Of a stretch of DNA of 64,000 bases, positions 17,875 to 28,300 are shown piece by piece (the first letter of the stretch is position 1; every line of letters starts with the position of its first letter). Made by a program: the position numbers and the translations under genes. The DNA lies in contig JAKCPI010001989.1 of the NCBI GenBank assembly GCA_023213315.1, forward strand, positions 1-64,000, given 5' to 3'. This DNA is from Euborellia annulipes. Taxonomy: Eukaryota; Arthropoda; Insecta; Dermaptera; Anisolabididae. The notes under the pieces are model-generated. The model was not told the DNA's origin. It saw only the letters and a program-made list of their open reading frames with translations, and searched no databases.

Positions 17875-17922
17875 GAAAATCCCCCCGGGACACCGATGAC
17901 GCCATATAATAGACAACCAATA
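17875..17922 (-). promoter_or_regulatory. Putative GPA2 core promoter (CCAAT and TATA)
   Basis: Reading the minus strand, ATTGG (an inverted CCAAT box) is followed 5 to 10 nt later by TATTATATGG, a TATA-like box at about 17903-17911. A start site near 17875 would give a short non-coding exon ending at the donor AG|GTGAAT at 17808. The placement agrees with the splice acceptor just before the GPA2 ATG. It is inferred from sequence only. Confidence 0.4.
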
Positions 17923-18292
17923 GCATTCGTACATCCCACTCCAACCACCCACCCAAACCCCGATACAAATTTGCATGTTTCGCGTTTAAAAAAAAAAAAA
18001 GAGATTTATTTGAAATTAGAATATATGCAGTGTAATGAGCAAATGAGTTTCTTTTCAAGATGAACTCTTTCTTACATCTTAATGGTCATCAAATGAAATG
18101 CAAATCGCAAATAAGAAAAAAAAAACGTTTTGCGCAAATATAATTAAAATCCCATTTAAATAAATGGATTAAGAGATTTAAGATATAAAGATAAAAATTT
18201 ATATTATAAAAAAAAAAAGATTTGGCATTTTTTTACATGATTTTTTGATGAAATTTTATATGACTACTAATGCTAATTTCAAAAATACAATA

Positions 18293-18545
18293 CAGTAAAA
18301 CCCCTCTTAACCGGCCTGGTCGGTTAATCCGAGGTTTTTCATTCATTTTCATCACACGTTTTCCTTTTCCTAACACGCTCATTTTTATTTAAGAGATCTC
18401 AAGTCTATGTAGTAGAAAAATAGACTGGAAGCAAGCGAGTAAACAAACTGGGGAACTCCTTCACCATCTGAACTAACATATTGCTCAATGTTGCACCATA
18501 CAGTTGGTATAGGCCGGTTAATCGGAGGATCGGTTGATCGGGGGT
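18293..18545. mobile_element. Tigger/pogo-like DNA transposon remnant
   Basis: The left side reads CAGTAAAACCCCTCTTAACC and the right side has an inverted GGCCGGTTAATCGGAGGATC block. This is the form of pogo/Tigger terminal repeats. Between them lies a short open stretch on the minus strand that may be transposase debris. No intact transposase is present. Confidence 0.45.
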
Positions 18546-18555
18546 CGGATAAGAG

Positions 18556-18824
18556 CAGTGGCGGATCCAGAGGTTTTTCTCGGGGGGAGGGGGAGTAATC
18601 TGGTGTGACTTGTCGCACAGAACACAATTTTTTCTTGAATTTCGGTAATTTAAAGGCGCATTCTGTACTTGTTTACCAGAATATAAATACAAATAAAATT
18701 TTTAGGTATTAATTTTTAAAATTTTACATTCAAAATAAATTTTTTTTTTGAAAAAAAGTTTTTTTTTCAAATCTCGGGGGGGGGGGGTAATTACCCCTTT
18801 ACCCCATCCTTGTATCCGCCCTTG
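18556..18824. mobile_element. hAT-type MITE with TSD gataagag
   Basis: Starts CAGTGGCGGATCCAG and ends GTATCCGCCCTTG. It is flanked by identical gataagag (548-555 and 825-832 of the 18-kb block). It contains the block TCTGGTGTGACTTGTCGCAC also found in the dispersed 0.55-kb repeat. Confidence 0.75.
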
Positions 18825-18908
18825 GATAAGAGTATAACAACTACTAAAGTTAATGCTGTTTTCTAAAAGAAGATAGAAATCTTCCCGAATTAGGTACTGT
18901 GACCTAAG

Positions 18909-19310
18909 CAAGCGCGGATATAGGGGGGGGAGGGTAAAGGGGATAATTACCCCCTCTCCGAGATTTGGAAAAATACTTTTTTTTGAAAAAAAAAAATAAA
19001 TTTATTTTTAATGTAAAAATTTAAAAATTAATACTTAAAAATTTTTCTCTCTCACAACTTCAATTTATTTGCAAATATTTCGGCTCCTATACAGGGGCCA
19101 TCCTCAGTGCATGTATGAATTTTTTGAGAGAGATTGTTAAATAAGTAAAAAATTTTTCTTAAAAATTTAATTTGTATTTATATTCTGGCAAACAAGTACA
19201 GAATGAGCCCTTAAATTACCGAAATTAAGAAAAAATTGTGTGCTGTGCGACCAGTCCCACCAGATTACCTCCCCCCCCCCCCCCGAGAAACACCTCCGGA
19301 TCCGCTCTTG
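18909..19310. mobile_element. hAT-type MITE with TSD gacctaag
   Basis: Reverse-orientation relative of 18556-18824, starting CAAGCGCGGATATAG and ending CCGGATCCGCTCTTG. It is flanked by identical gacctaag (18901-18908 and 19311-19318). A hammerhead ribozyme sequence at 19070-19111 has been inserted into it. Confidence 0.75.
19070..19111 (-). ncRNA. Hammerhead ribozyme candidate H
   Basis: On the minus strand: stem I TGCA, CTGAGGA, stem II with GGC...GCC and CCT...AGG, GAA, ATAT (stem III), T as the cleavage-site base, then TGCA closing stem I. All core positions fit the hammerhead consensus. Stem I is only 4 bp. Confidence 0.55.
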
Positions 19311-19355
19311 GACCTAAGTATCATTTAATAAACAGAAACGCCCATCGATTCTTAC

Positions 19356-19870
19356 CAATGATGATTTGGTCGTTCCAGGAAGAAGAACTGGAATACGGTA
19401 GTACAATAGACTCAAATGATTAATAATTGCTGGACGTATAACATGGTCGCTCCCAAGCGTTTTAATTGTAAGGGCCGTATGTGGTGAATGAGGTGAAATC
19501 CACTGAAGAAGTGCCGATAGGTCTCCGAAATATTTGGAATTATTGTCTTGTAAACCAATAAAAAATTGCTGTAAATATTGCGTTTTCATTCTCAAATACG
19601 GTAGTACATTTTTTTTATCCTGAAATAAACAGTATTTGAAGAATAAAATTATCAGCTTTTCATTCTTAATGAGAGGATTGTTTTAATTATTTCTTCATTT
19701 TATTGTTGATTTTTATCTGAAAATTAATACAGAATTTGGATAACATTTTTATATTTAAAACATATTCTAAATTGAAACTTTTTTTTTTACCTGTACAGGT
19801 AGTGATCGAGATTTATTCATTTCCTCCCTTATTAATAATTCAACTGAAATTTTTCTTTGTCTTGGTTCCA
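19356..19870 (-). CDS. Two exons of an unidentified gene
   Basis: Exon a is 19870-19791 (acceptor CACAG, donor GTAAAA) and exon b is 19619-19356 (acceptor TTTCAG, donor GTAAGA). Joined, they read 114 codons without a stop in matching phase. The sequence includes EELLIREEMN-like helical text in exon a, and LRMKTQYLQQFFIGLQ and LLYYRIPVLLPGTTKSSL in exon b. It looks like a conserved alpha-helical, intracellular protein. I do not recognise the family. Exons on both sides appear to be missing or not detected; the upstream side would have to enter in phase 1. The 88-codon exon b with both splice sites is the strongest evidence. Confidence 0.55.
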
Positions 19871-20259
19871 CTGTGAAAGGGGTGTGAAATAAGGAGAAAG
19901 ATGATAAATAGAAAATAGAGGTTCAAAGAGTAAAAGAAAATAATTAGTCATATGAAAATAAGAACACCCAAGCATTCCAAAATGCTATAGATAAGTTTAT
20001 AAAAATTGAAACTTAAAGATATAAAAAAAATTCTTATAAAAAAAAATGAAGCGATCTCTTGGATTCTGACAAAATATTACTATTATTTTTTATTTTTTTT
20101 TTTTATTTTTTAATTTCCACTCAAAAATATACATTACGGATACTTTTCCAGTATCCAGTTTCCCCATGGCCCTTCATCACAGCAAAAAGCCAGATAGATG
20201 ACAGGACCAGTGAGAAGAAAGAGATCACAGACAATCGTACAAATCAGCAAATCAAAAGT

Positions 20260-20439
20260 TCAAAAAATACAATAAATAGCAAGCAAAATAGTAAAAATGT
20301 ATACATAACAAATATAAGATATTATATACAAGTAAACACATTTTAGATGGAACGCACTTTTACACGGCCCATTGCAGCAAACAAAAGATTGCTTTGGGTA
20401 GATTTTAACAGAACATGAACCACAATTCGAGTTTGCCAT
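20260..20439 (-). CDS. Small Cys-rich (PHD/zinc-binding-like) ORF
   Basis: A 59-codon ORF beginning MANSNCGSCSVKIYPKQS and continuing VCCNGPCKSAFHLKC. The C-x2-C ... C-C-x3-C ... F-H-x2-C pattern is that of PHD-type zinc fingers. Similar N-terminal fingers are common in first ORFs of LINE-type elements and in chromatin proteins. After HLKC the reading frame becomes AT-rich and hydrophobic, so the real exon probably ends at TGT|GTTTAC. It could be a first exon of a gene or a retroelement fragment. Confidence 0.4.
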   Translation of the reverse strand: MANSNCGSCSVKIYPKQSFVCCNGPCKSAFHLKCVYLYIISYICYVYIFTILLAIYCIF

Positions 20440-20579
20440 ATTATTTGCTTCTTTTATATATTTTTTATTTTTTTTTATTTTAAAATTATTAAGGGATGTA
20501 GAGGGGGTGTTTTCACGCTTGCCAAGGCCGGACGGAAGCGACTTACAGGGAAAATGGACGACCTTGGATAAAGGCTGAA

Positions 20580-20633
20580 TGGATTGAGAATGGGCGTCCG
20601 CGGGGGGGGGCCCCGCCCCCCCCCCCCCAAAAA

Positions 20634-20684
<51 letters not shown>

Positions 20685-20705
20685 ACACACACACCCCCCC
20701 CGCCG
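20580..20705. repeat. G/C-run and poly-A low-complexity tract
   Basis: Long G and C runs followed by about 45 A residues. This is the same composition as at 511-635. Confidence 0.8.
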
Positions 20706-21028
20706 CGGGTTTTAATATTAATAAATATAGAAGGATAATAATAATAAAATAAATAAAATTTTTTTTTTTTTAGCCAAATGGATTGAGATAAAATAAAAAA
20801 TTAGTTTTTTTTTTAACTAATTAACTAAAGTTATTCTTATAAAGAAGCAAATAATTTTATATTTAAGCGGATTAAAGATTAAAATTGAAATAAAATAGTC
20901 AAATATTGACCAATTGAAGAATATAAAGAAAAAACCTGAGTGAAAACAGCCGACGGTCCAGAGACAGAGATCACAAGGAACAAACAAGATACTCAGTCAG
21001 ATTGCCGCTGATGAGATGAACAAGATGG

Positions 21029-21180
21029 TATAAAATTTGAACAAAAGGGCAAAAAAACCATAAAATTTGAACAAAAAGGGCAAAAAAATCCCATAAAATT
21101 TGAACAAAAAGGGCAAAAAAAATACCATAAAATTTGAACAAAAAGGGCAAAAAAATCCCATAAAATTTGAAGAAAAAAGA
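21029..21180. repeat. Minisatellite, about 4.5 copies of a 31-33-bp unit
   Basis: Tandem copies of CATAAAATTTGAACAAAAAG followed by GGCAAAAAAAT. Unit lengths vary by 1-2 A residues. Confidence 0.9.
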
Positions 21181-21248
21181 GGAGCAGACTTAAAACACGT
21201 CAGCACGGTTCAATCACTCATAATTTATGTATTAGGTTATTGGAATTT

Positions 21249-21402
21249 TGTAATAGCAAGACCGATTATATATATTAGAATAAGCAAGGCGATATAGGCG
21301 TGAGCAATTCGTATGTTTATTATACGTTAAGTTACAAACAAAAAGCCATGTTGTCAAACGTACACATGGCAACATTGTATACAAAAATACAATCACATCA
21401 CA
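21249..21402 (-). repeat. 3' LTR of the Gypsy element
   Basis: 154 bp, one base shorter than its partner at 25149-25303 and otherwise identical by eye. The Gag-Pol stop codon (21398-21400) lies inside it. Confidence 0.93.
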
Positions 21403-24400
21403 TCTCCCTTTCTTGAGATGAAACCGAAGATGATGACGTCTTGATAGGAACAATAGTCTGACGATTCCTACGGAAGTCTCCATCGGATGTTCTGACCAAA
21501 TATGAACGCGGACAATGTGGATGAAGACCAACAATAACTCCCTCTTGACAACGATCCTTAAGATAAACTCGGGTGCCACTTGCCAGATTAGATAAAGGCT
21601 TAGCACCATGTCGACGATCAAAATTCTTTTTTTGTTTCTTAATTCTTTCCTCTTCCTTATTTTTGATTTTATTCGTATCCATAAAAATAGGTTGAAGTTT
21701 ATCAGGAATCATAGGCACAGGACTCCGTAGTTTCCTTCCCATTAAGAGTTCGGCAGGACTTAATCCATTTTCCAAAGGAGTATTTCTTAAATTGAGAAGC
21801 ATTTTATAAGGATCTTCCGACTTCTCAAAATGATATTTAAAATTCTTGACTTGGGACTCTATGAACCCATTACTTTGTGGAAAATAAGGACTTGACGTTA
21901 TCAATTTGAAATTATAATCTCTAGCAAATTCTTCAAATTTATAATTCACAAATTGTGTACCACAATCTGATCTGAGGACTTCTGGTACACCATGACGAGC
22001 AAAAATAGACTTAATATGTGTTAAAATATTTTCAGTAGAAATAGTATTTAGTTTTGCGACTTCTATAAACCTCGAAAAATAATCAGCTACAATTAAATAC
22101 CAATGACCTTTAGTCTTCAATAAATCCATCCCTACCATTTGCCAAGGACGTTGAGGAAAAGGACTAGGAAGTAAAGGTTCAGGCTGAACAGTTCTGAATC
22201 TTGCACACGAAACACAACGTTCAACAACATCTTTTAATTGTGAAGAAATGAGAGGCCACCAAACACTCTGTTTAGCTAAGGCTCTACATTTAGTTATGCC
22301 CTGATGACCATCATGAAGTTTATTTAAAATTTCAATTCTCATAGATACAGGAATTAAAATTCGACTACCCTTTAATAAAAGACCATTTTGAAAAGAAATA
22401 TCAAAGCGATGTTGCCAATACGGAAAACATACTTCAGGAAGTTTTGACTTTTCAGGCCAACCATATTTACAAAATTTAATCAGAAATTGACAAGTTTCAT
22501 CTAGTTGAGTTTTATCTACAATTTCTTTAATTTTCTCATCCGACGCAGGAAGATTTGATTCAATAAATTGAACATAGGCCAATATTTCTTCCGATAAATT
22601 CCAATTTTCGGACTTAGAATGAGGACTACGAGAAAGAGCATCAGCAATAATTAAATCTTTCCCAGGCGTATAAATAATATCAAAGGAATATCTCATTAAC
22701 CTTAACTTAATTCGTTGAAGTCTACAAGTAATATTATCTAGATCTTTCTTTTTAAGAATCGATAAAAGAGGTTTGTGATCCGTTTCAATAGTAAAATGAA
22801 GTCCAGTAATATATTCGGTAAAACGATCACAACCCCACGCAATACCTAGAGCTTCCTTCTCTATTTGAGACCACTTCTTCTCAGCTTCAGATAGACATCT
22901 TGAAGCAAAAGCTACAGGACGTTTTTTACCATCCTCTTGAATTTGGAACAAGGCGACACCCAGCCCAAACGAAGAAGCATCTGAAGAAATGATAGTTTTT
23001 TTAGAACAACTATATAATGCAAGACAAGGGGGACTAGAAATAGCTTTTTTAATCTTTTTGAAGGCTTGACTTTGAAGATCTCCCCAAAGAAAATCTACCT
23101 TCGACTTGAGAAGCTCATATAGAGGTTGAGAAATAGTCGACAAATTTGGTACAAATTTACCCATAAAATTGACAATACCTATAATCCTCCTTAACTCGGA
23201 AATATTCTTAGGTTCAGAAAGATTGACTACAGCTTCAACTTTCTTTGGATCAGGAAGAATTCCATCTTTACTAACAATATGACCTAATATTTTTAAAGAT
23301 TCACAATGGAATTGACACTTAGCTATGTTGAGAGTCCAACCATCCTTTTCGAGTTTAGATAATACCTGACAAAGACGAAAATCATGTTCTTTAATATCTT
23401 TGCCAAAAATTATGACATCATCAAAATGACATAAAACACCTTCAATACCCTCTAATGTCTCCATAATCCTCTTTTGGAAAACCTCAGGAGCAGAGCTTAT
23501 GCCAAAAGGCATCCTTTTAAAACAAAACCTACCAAAGGGGGTAATAAAAGTGGTTAGTAGCGATGACTCAGGCGTCAGAGGTATTTGCCAAAATCCCGAA
23601 TTGGCGTCTAGTTTAGAAAAAATTTTAGCACCCTCTATCTGACTTAAAGTATAATCGACGGAAGGAATAGGAAATAACTCGCGTTTAACATTTTCATTTA
23701 GTTTCGTTAAATCAACACAAATTCTTAAATCATTATTAGCTTTAGGAACTATAACAATAGGCGCACACCATTCAGTTGGTATATTAACTTTCTCGATAAC
23801 TCCCGAAGTAACCATTTTATCTAATTCCTTTTTTAATGCCTCTCTTAAAGGAATAGGAACCCTTCGTGGGACAGTTAACGAGTAAGGAACTGCTCCTTCT
23901 ATTAATTTAATATCATAGGGAATTCTAGTTTTACCTAAACCGGTAAATAACTTTGGAAATGCACTAATAGGATCAACATTTCCCTTAGAAAGATTAAAAA
24001 TTCTTTTAATCAACCCTAAATCCTCACTAGCTTTATAACTCAATAAAACCTTATCGGCACCTGAAACCACATAAAATTGAGTATTACAGGTTTTATTTTT
24101 ATATTCAAGAGCACCTTGAACTACACCGATAACTTTGAGTCGACAACCATTAGGCCCTGTGAGAACTTTATCAGGAGTTAAAATTTCTAAATTAAAATAA
24201 AACTTTTTATATAAATCATATGGGAGTACACAAACGTCTGCACCACTATCAATTCTAGCTAAAATTTTTATCCCAGAAAATTTCAAATTAACAAGCCATT
24301 TATTATCATTAGAAGAAGAATCTACTTCACCAATAAAATTTTCTGGTTGATTTTCAATAGTATTAACTGACTTAAGACGACAACATTTGGAAAAATGCCC

Positions 24401-25135
24401 CTTATTTTTACATTTAAAACAAACTGAGTTTCTGGCTGGACAGTGAGGCCTTAGATGCTTATCAGCGTTACCACACCATGAACAACCATTATTATTATCA
24501 GAGTCAGCTTTAGTATTTTTCTTGAATTTATTCTTATTAATTAGTTTTTTATCAGAAACTTTATTTGCAGCAATAATCCCAGAGGTCGGACGGATAGTTA
24601 ATTGTTGCCTTTTAATTGTTTCAGATTGTTTTGCCGAATTAGTGGCCATCTCTAACGTCAATTTTTCATTTAATTGTAATTTTTCAGAGAGAGCTTTATC
24701 CCTTATTCCCACTACAATTTGATCCCTTATAGCCTCTTCTTTAAAAGCGACAGGAAAATTGCAGTTTTTAGCTATGGAGTGTAAATCATTAATAAAAAAT
24801 TCGACGGACTCACCCTCTTGTTGAATGCGAGTATGAAATCTATATCGTTCATAAATTACATTCTTCTGAGGAGTAAAATGTGAATCAAATTTATTCAAGA
24901 CGATTTGAAAATCGATGAGTTGAGCTTCGGTCAAATTAAAGGACTGTAGCACATTTTCAGCTTGAGGGCCCATTAGATATATCAAAGAGTTAACTTGATC
25001 CTCTTCACTTTTCTGAGACAATCCAGAAGCTCGGCGAAATCTCAAAAATCTGGCCTTCCAGTTAATCCAATCTTCTCCTTTAAAAGAAAAATATTCAGGA
25101 GCGGGAATTTGATAAACGGGATTATTCTTTGCCAT
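21398..25135 (-). CDS. Gypsy Gag-Pol polyprotein (single ORF)
   Basis: A single ORF of about 1,245 codons from MAKNN (25135); an in-frame ATG lies 24 nt upstream inside the LTR. Domains in order (numbered from that upstream ATG): Gag matrix/capsid-like region to about 220; CCHC knuckles near 223-263 (CFKCKNKGHFSKCC); aspartic protease DSGAD near 306; reverse transcriptase with LDANSGFWQ and the catalytic FDDV near 578 (FDD instead of the commoner YxDD); RNase H SSDASSFG near 725; integrase with an H2C2 finger (H...H...CVSC) near 946-983; and D, D, E residues near 1009, 1066 and 1102. No envelope gene or chromodomain is seen. Gag and Pol are in one frame without a frameshift, as in Mag-like or K02A2.6-like lineages; that clade assignment is tentative. 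Confidence 0.95.
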   Translation of the reverse strand: MAKNNPVYQIPAPEYFSFKGEDWINWKARFLRFRRASGLSQKSEEDQVNSLIYLMGPQAENVLQSFNLTEAQLIDFQIVLNKFDSHFTPQKNVIYERYRFHTRIQQEGESVEFFINDLHSIAKNCNFPVAFKEEAIRDQIVVGIRDKALSEKLQLNEKLTLEMATNSAKQSETIKRQQLTIRPTSGIIAANKVSDKKLINKNKFKKNTKADSDNNNGCSWCGNADKHLRPHCPARNSVCFKCKNKGHFSKCCRLKSVNTIENQPENFIGEVDSSSNDNKWLVNLKFSGIKILARIDSGADVCVLPYDLYKKFYFNLEILTPDKVLTGPNGCRLKVIGVVQGALEYKNKTCNTQFYVVSGADKVLLSYKASEDLGLIKRIFNLSKGNVDPISAFPKLFTGLGKTRIPYDIKLIEGAVPYSLTVPRRVPIPLREALKKELDKMVTSGVIEKVNIPTEWCAPIVIVPKANNDLRICVDLTKLNENVKRELFPIPSVDYTLSQIEGAKIFSKLDANSGFWQIPLTPESSLLTTFITPFGRFCFKRMPFGISSAPEVFQKRIMETLEGIEGVLCHFDDVIIFGKDIKEHDFRLCQVLSKLEKDGWTLNIAKCQFHCESLKILGHIVSKDGILPDPKKVEAVVNLSEPKNISELRRIIGIVNFMGKFVPNLSTISQPLYELLKSKVDFLWGDLQSQAFKKIKKAISSPPCLALYSCSKKTIISSDASSFGLGVALFQIQEDGKKRPVAFASRCLSEAEKKWSQIEKEALGIAWGCDRFTEYITGLHFTIETDHKPLLSILKKKDLDNITCRLQRIKLRLMRYSFDIIYTPGKDLIIADALSRSPHSKSENWNLSEEILAYVQFIESNLPASDEKIKEIVDKTQLDETCQFLIKFCKYGWPEKSKLPEVCFPYWQHRFDISFQNGLLLKGSRILIPVSMRIEILNKLHDGHQGITKCRALAKQSVWWPLISSQLKDVVERCVSCARFRTVQPEPLLPSPFPQRPWQMVGMDLLKTKGHWYLIVADYFSRFIEVAKLNTISTENILTHIKSIFARHGVPEVLRSDCGTQFVNYKFEEFARDYNFKLITSSPYFPQSNGFIESQVKNFKYHFEKSEDPYKMLLNLRNTPLENGLSPAELLMGRKLRSPVPMIPDKLQPIFMDTNKIKNKEEERIKKQKKNFDRRHGAKPLSNLASGTRVYLKDRCQEGVIVGLHPHCPRSYLVRTSDGDFRRNRQTIVPIKTSSSSVSSQEREM

Positions 25136-25148
25136 TTCGCTGCCACCA

Positions 25149-25303
25149 TGTAATAGCAAGACCGATTATAGTATATTAGAATAAGCAAGGCGATATAGGC
25201 GTGAGCAATTCGTATGTTTATTATACGTTAAGTTACAAACAAAAAGCCATGTTGTCAAACGTACACATGGCAACATTGTATACAAAAATACAATCACATC
25301 ACA
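25149..25303 (-). repeat. 5' LTR of the Gypsy element, with AATAAA
   Basis: 155 bp. It contains a minus-strand poly(A) signal AATAAA at 25217-25222, about 85 nt downstream of the stop codon of the neighbouring HIRA-like gene. It could therefore end that gene's transcript. Confidence 0.93.
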
Positions 25304-25306
25304 AAT

Positions 25307-28300
25307 TTAATCTAAAATAATGAGTGGAGGTTGAGAGGAAGATTTCTTCATAGTTAAATATTTAGAAAACTCCAAGCAGAGTTTTTTCAATTTTTTATTT
25401 TTCGCAATTATTTTTAATATTTTTAGCAGCATCACCTTTGCAGTATGTCCCTAAAAAAAAAAAAATAGACAATTGGTTTTAGAATTATCTCTCAACTTTC
25501 TCCTATTTACACAATACATATATGATTTAATTAATGTAGAAATTCGTTATTGTTGACATAAACATAAAGAATAGTTACCAAAAAAGTATAAAGAATAATC
25601 ACTACTTTAAAAAATTCGAAAAAATTAAATTTAGCTTAATGTTTGTGTGATTATTTATAACAAAATTATGAGTTTCATCGTCATGCACCTTAGCTGGATT
25701 TGTCATATAATTATTTTAAAAAAATAAGCTCTTTGATAGAATATAATTATTACGATTAGAACTTTTGTTGGATTATATACATATAGAAGGTACCCGAGAA
25801 TAAAACCAGCAGCTAGTGGACGCCTCTCACTTCAATTTAATTTGTAAATATTTCGACCTGGTCATCATCAGTACAAAAAAAAAATGATTTTTCGGAGGGC
25901 CCGTGTCAACCAATATGTTCTGATGATGACCAGGCGTGATGCCGGCAAAAATATTTACAAATTAAATTGAAATGAGAGGCGTCCACCAGCTGCTGGTTTT
26001 ATTCCCCGGTTCCTTCTATATATAATTAATATTTTTTATAATTGAGATTTTCTTTTTTGTAAGAGAGAAATCCTCATGTACACTCAACGAAGAATTTTGT
26101 GTAGTAGTGCCCGGACTCTTACCGACTAAAACTTTCTTGTGTGTAATCACCCCCAGGGGCGTAGCTAGAGAGCCCCCCTCCCCCTCTAGCTACACCCCTG
26201 GGGAGGAGGCTTTGCTTGAGTTGTCATAATCCATTTGGCAAAATAAGGTTTATTTAACTCAAATTAATTTATCTTTTATTTTATTTTTTTATTTTAAAAT
26301 TTTTGTTTTGAGTAAAGAGAAATAAAAAAAATATAAAATAATAATTACCAGCAGATCAGGGCCACTATTTTGCTCATTTTCACGGTCCGCTCTCAACAAA
26401 TTGTTGCACAAAGTACGCAATCTAGATTCCATTCCTTAAAAAAAAAAAATATATATATATATATAAGCTTAACATTTCTACTTTATTTAATAAATAAAAT
26501 AATTATTTTACCATGCTGCGTATAAAATCTGGCGAGTGTATATATCGAGGATTTTGTTTCTTCTAGAGAGCGCAAATGTTCGCTTTCAGGCAAATCTTGT
26601 GCAAGAAAGCTTTCAGTGCTATGAAGAACTTCCTCGGAGTCTGAATTAATTTCGGTTTGGCAATCAGGGCTATTAATCCAACAGAAAGCAAAGAAATGTG
26701 AAAAATAAAATATAATTTTTATCTATTTTCTCAAAAATAAGACCTTTTAATTTGTTTAAGGCCTTATCCATTTGGTAGACCCCCCTCGCCCCCACCTAGT
26801 TACGCTACTGGTACTCAAGGTTTCCCGAAGACGAGACCTAGCGCAATTTGTTTTCTATCCTGGAAATAGCAAATATTTAAAATTTGAAAGAAATCTTTAA
26901 AGGGAATTTCGAGAAAATTAGAAAAAAAATAAAAGTACACCAGTAAAGTACTAGTACCCGAATATTCCCAAACATAAGACCTAGCACAATTTCATTTTGG
27001 GACCACAAATAGTATATATTTAAAATTTGAAAAAAATCGTTAGAGCTGTTTTCGAGAACTGATATGCTTACATATAAACAAACGTATATTGCTCGTTTAA
27101 TAGTATTAGATATGTTATGTTTTATATTGTTCATACATATATAAATATGTTGTTTCCATTTAAGACTGGACGACCCCTTTTTTCAAATACATATAACAAG
27201 AAGTTTAGAATACTTACGGGGATTGTAGTGTTGCAACAGGTGGCAGAGCATCCGATAGTAACCTAGGCGGATCGTTTGTATCCCCAAGAGAAAGCCTTGA
27301 AAGAAAGAAAAATGATTTATTTATAAGGAAATTATTATTTAAAAGAAAAAAAAAATATTTACCAACAGCCTAATTGTATAGAACACATAAATGAATTTCC
27401 ATTGGAGAGAACCACGAGGACCTCGCCCTGTTCATTTACCGAACATTTGGTAACATTAGCATTGGCTGCTATTCAAAGATATAAAAAAGTCCATTAAAAA
27501 ATGAAAGGATGCAGGCAAGACAATTTATAATAGAACTTCAAAGAAAAAAGACGTACTTTTTTGGCCCTGTATATGTGGTGTTATAATTTTTTTTTTTTTT
27601 TTTTTTTTTGGGGGGGGGGTAAATACCTATCTTCAGGATTCGAATATGCGTTCTAGTTGTACAATTTGTTTCCCAGCCTGATATTGCCATTTTTTTTTTT
27701 TGGAATGGGTGCATAAGGTCCGACGACCTATAATGACCAGTAGTCACATGCAGCCAGGAAGAAAATAAAAGCAAAAGGAGAAACATAAAAGGGAAACTCA
27801 ACTGCGGGAACTGAGAAGATGCCTGTTGAGGTTAGACTTGAAAGTCTGAAGATTGTAGGTTTTGGGGAAGATAGGCGCAGGGAGCTTGTTCCAATCACTG
27901 GAGGTCATGGGGACAAAGGAAGAATGAAATTGATTAGTTCTGTTAGTCCTCTCTTGTGTTCTGTGAATATGATGCATTGGGTGGGATAATTGATTTTAAT
28001 TCGGCAGAGCATTGACCATGGTAATACCTGTAGAAGAGAGATAGTGCAGACACGCTTCTTCTATGATCTAGTGACTGTAGGGATGCGGTAAGGGTAGAAT
28101 CACCTATCAGTCTAATTGCACGCCTCTGTATGGCTTCCAAGGAGGAGAGAGCTTCATTCGACGCCCCTCGCCAAAGGTGGGAACCATATTCAAGACACGG
28201 TCGAATTTAGGCTTTATAGAGGATTAGGAGTTGTTGGGAGGAAAAGTAAAGCTTCGTTTTGAATAGGAAACCCAATTTCCTTGCGGTAGATTTAACCACA

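Larger units (their letters stand above)
21249..25303 (-). mobile_element. Intact Gypsy-type (Metaviridae) LTR retrotransposon
   Basis: A complete 4055-bp element. Its two LTRs (154 and 155 bp) differ by one indel, and it is flanked by the 5-bp duplication AATTT (21244-21248 and 25304-25308). LTRs start TGTGATG and end ATTACA on the minus strand. A primer-binding site TGGTGGCAGCG (25138-25148) directly follows the 5' LTR and fits the 3' end of a leucine tRNA. A polypurine tract (21403-21415) directly precedes the 3' LTR. One uninterrupted Gag-Pol ORF fills the interior. The near-identical LTRs and open ORF indicate a recent, possibly active insertion. Confidence 0.95.

Noticed and set aside
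17737..18063. 108-codon plus-strand ORF over the GPA2 promoter region
   Set aside because: It is antisense to the inferred GPA2 first exon and has no recognisable protein features.
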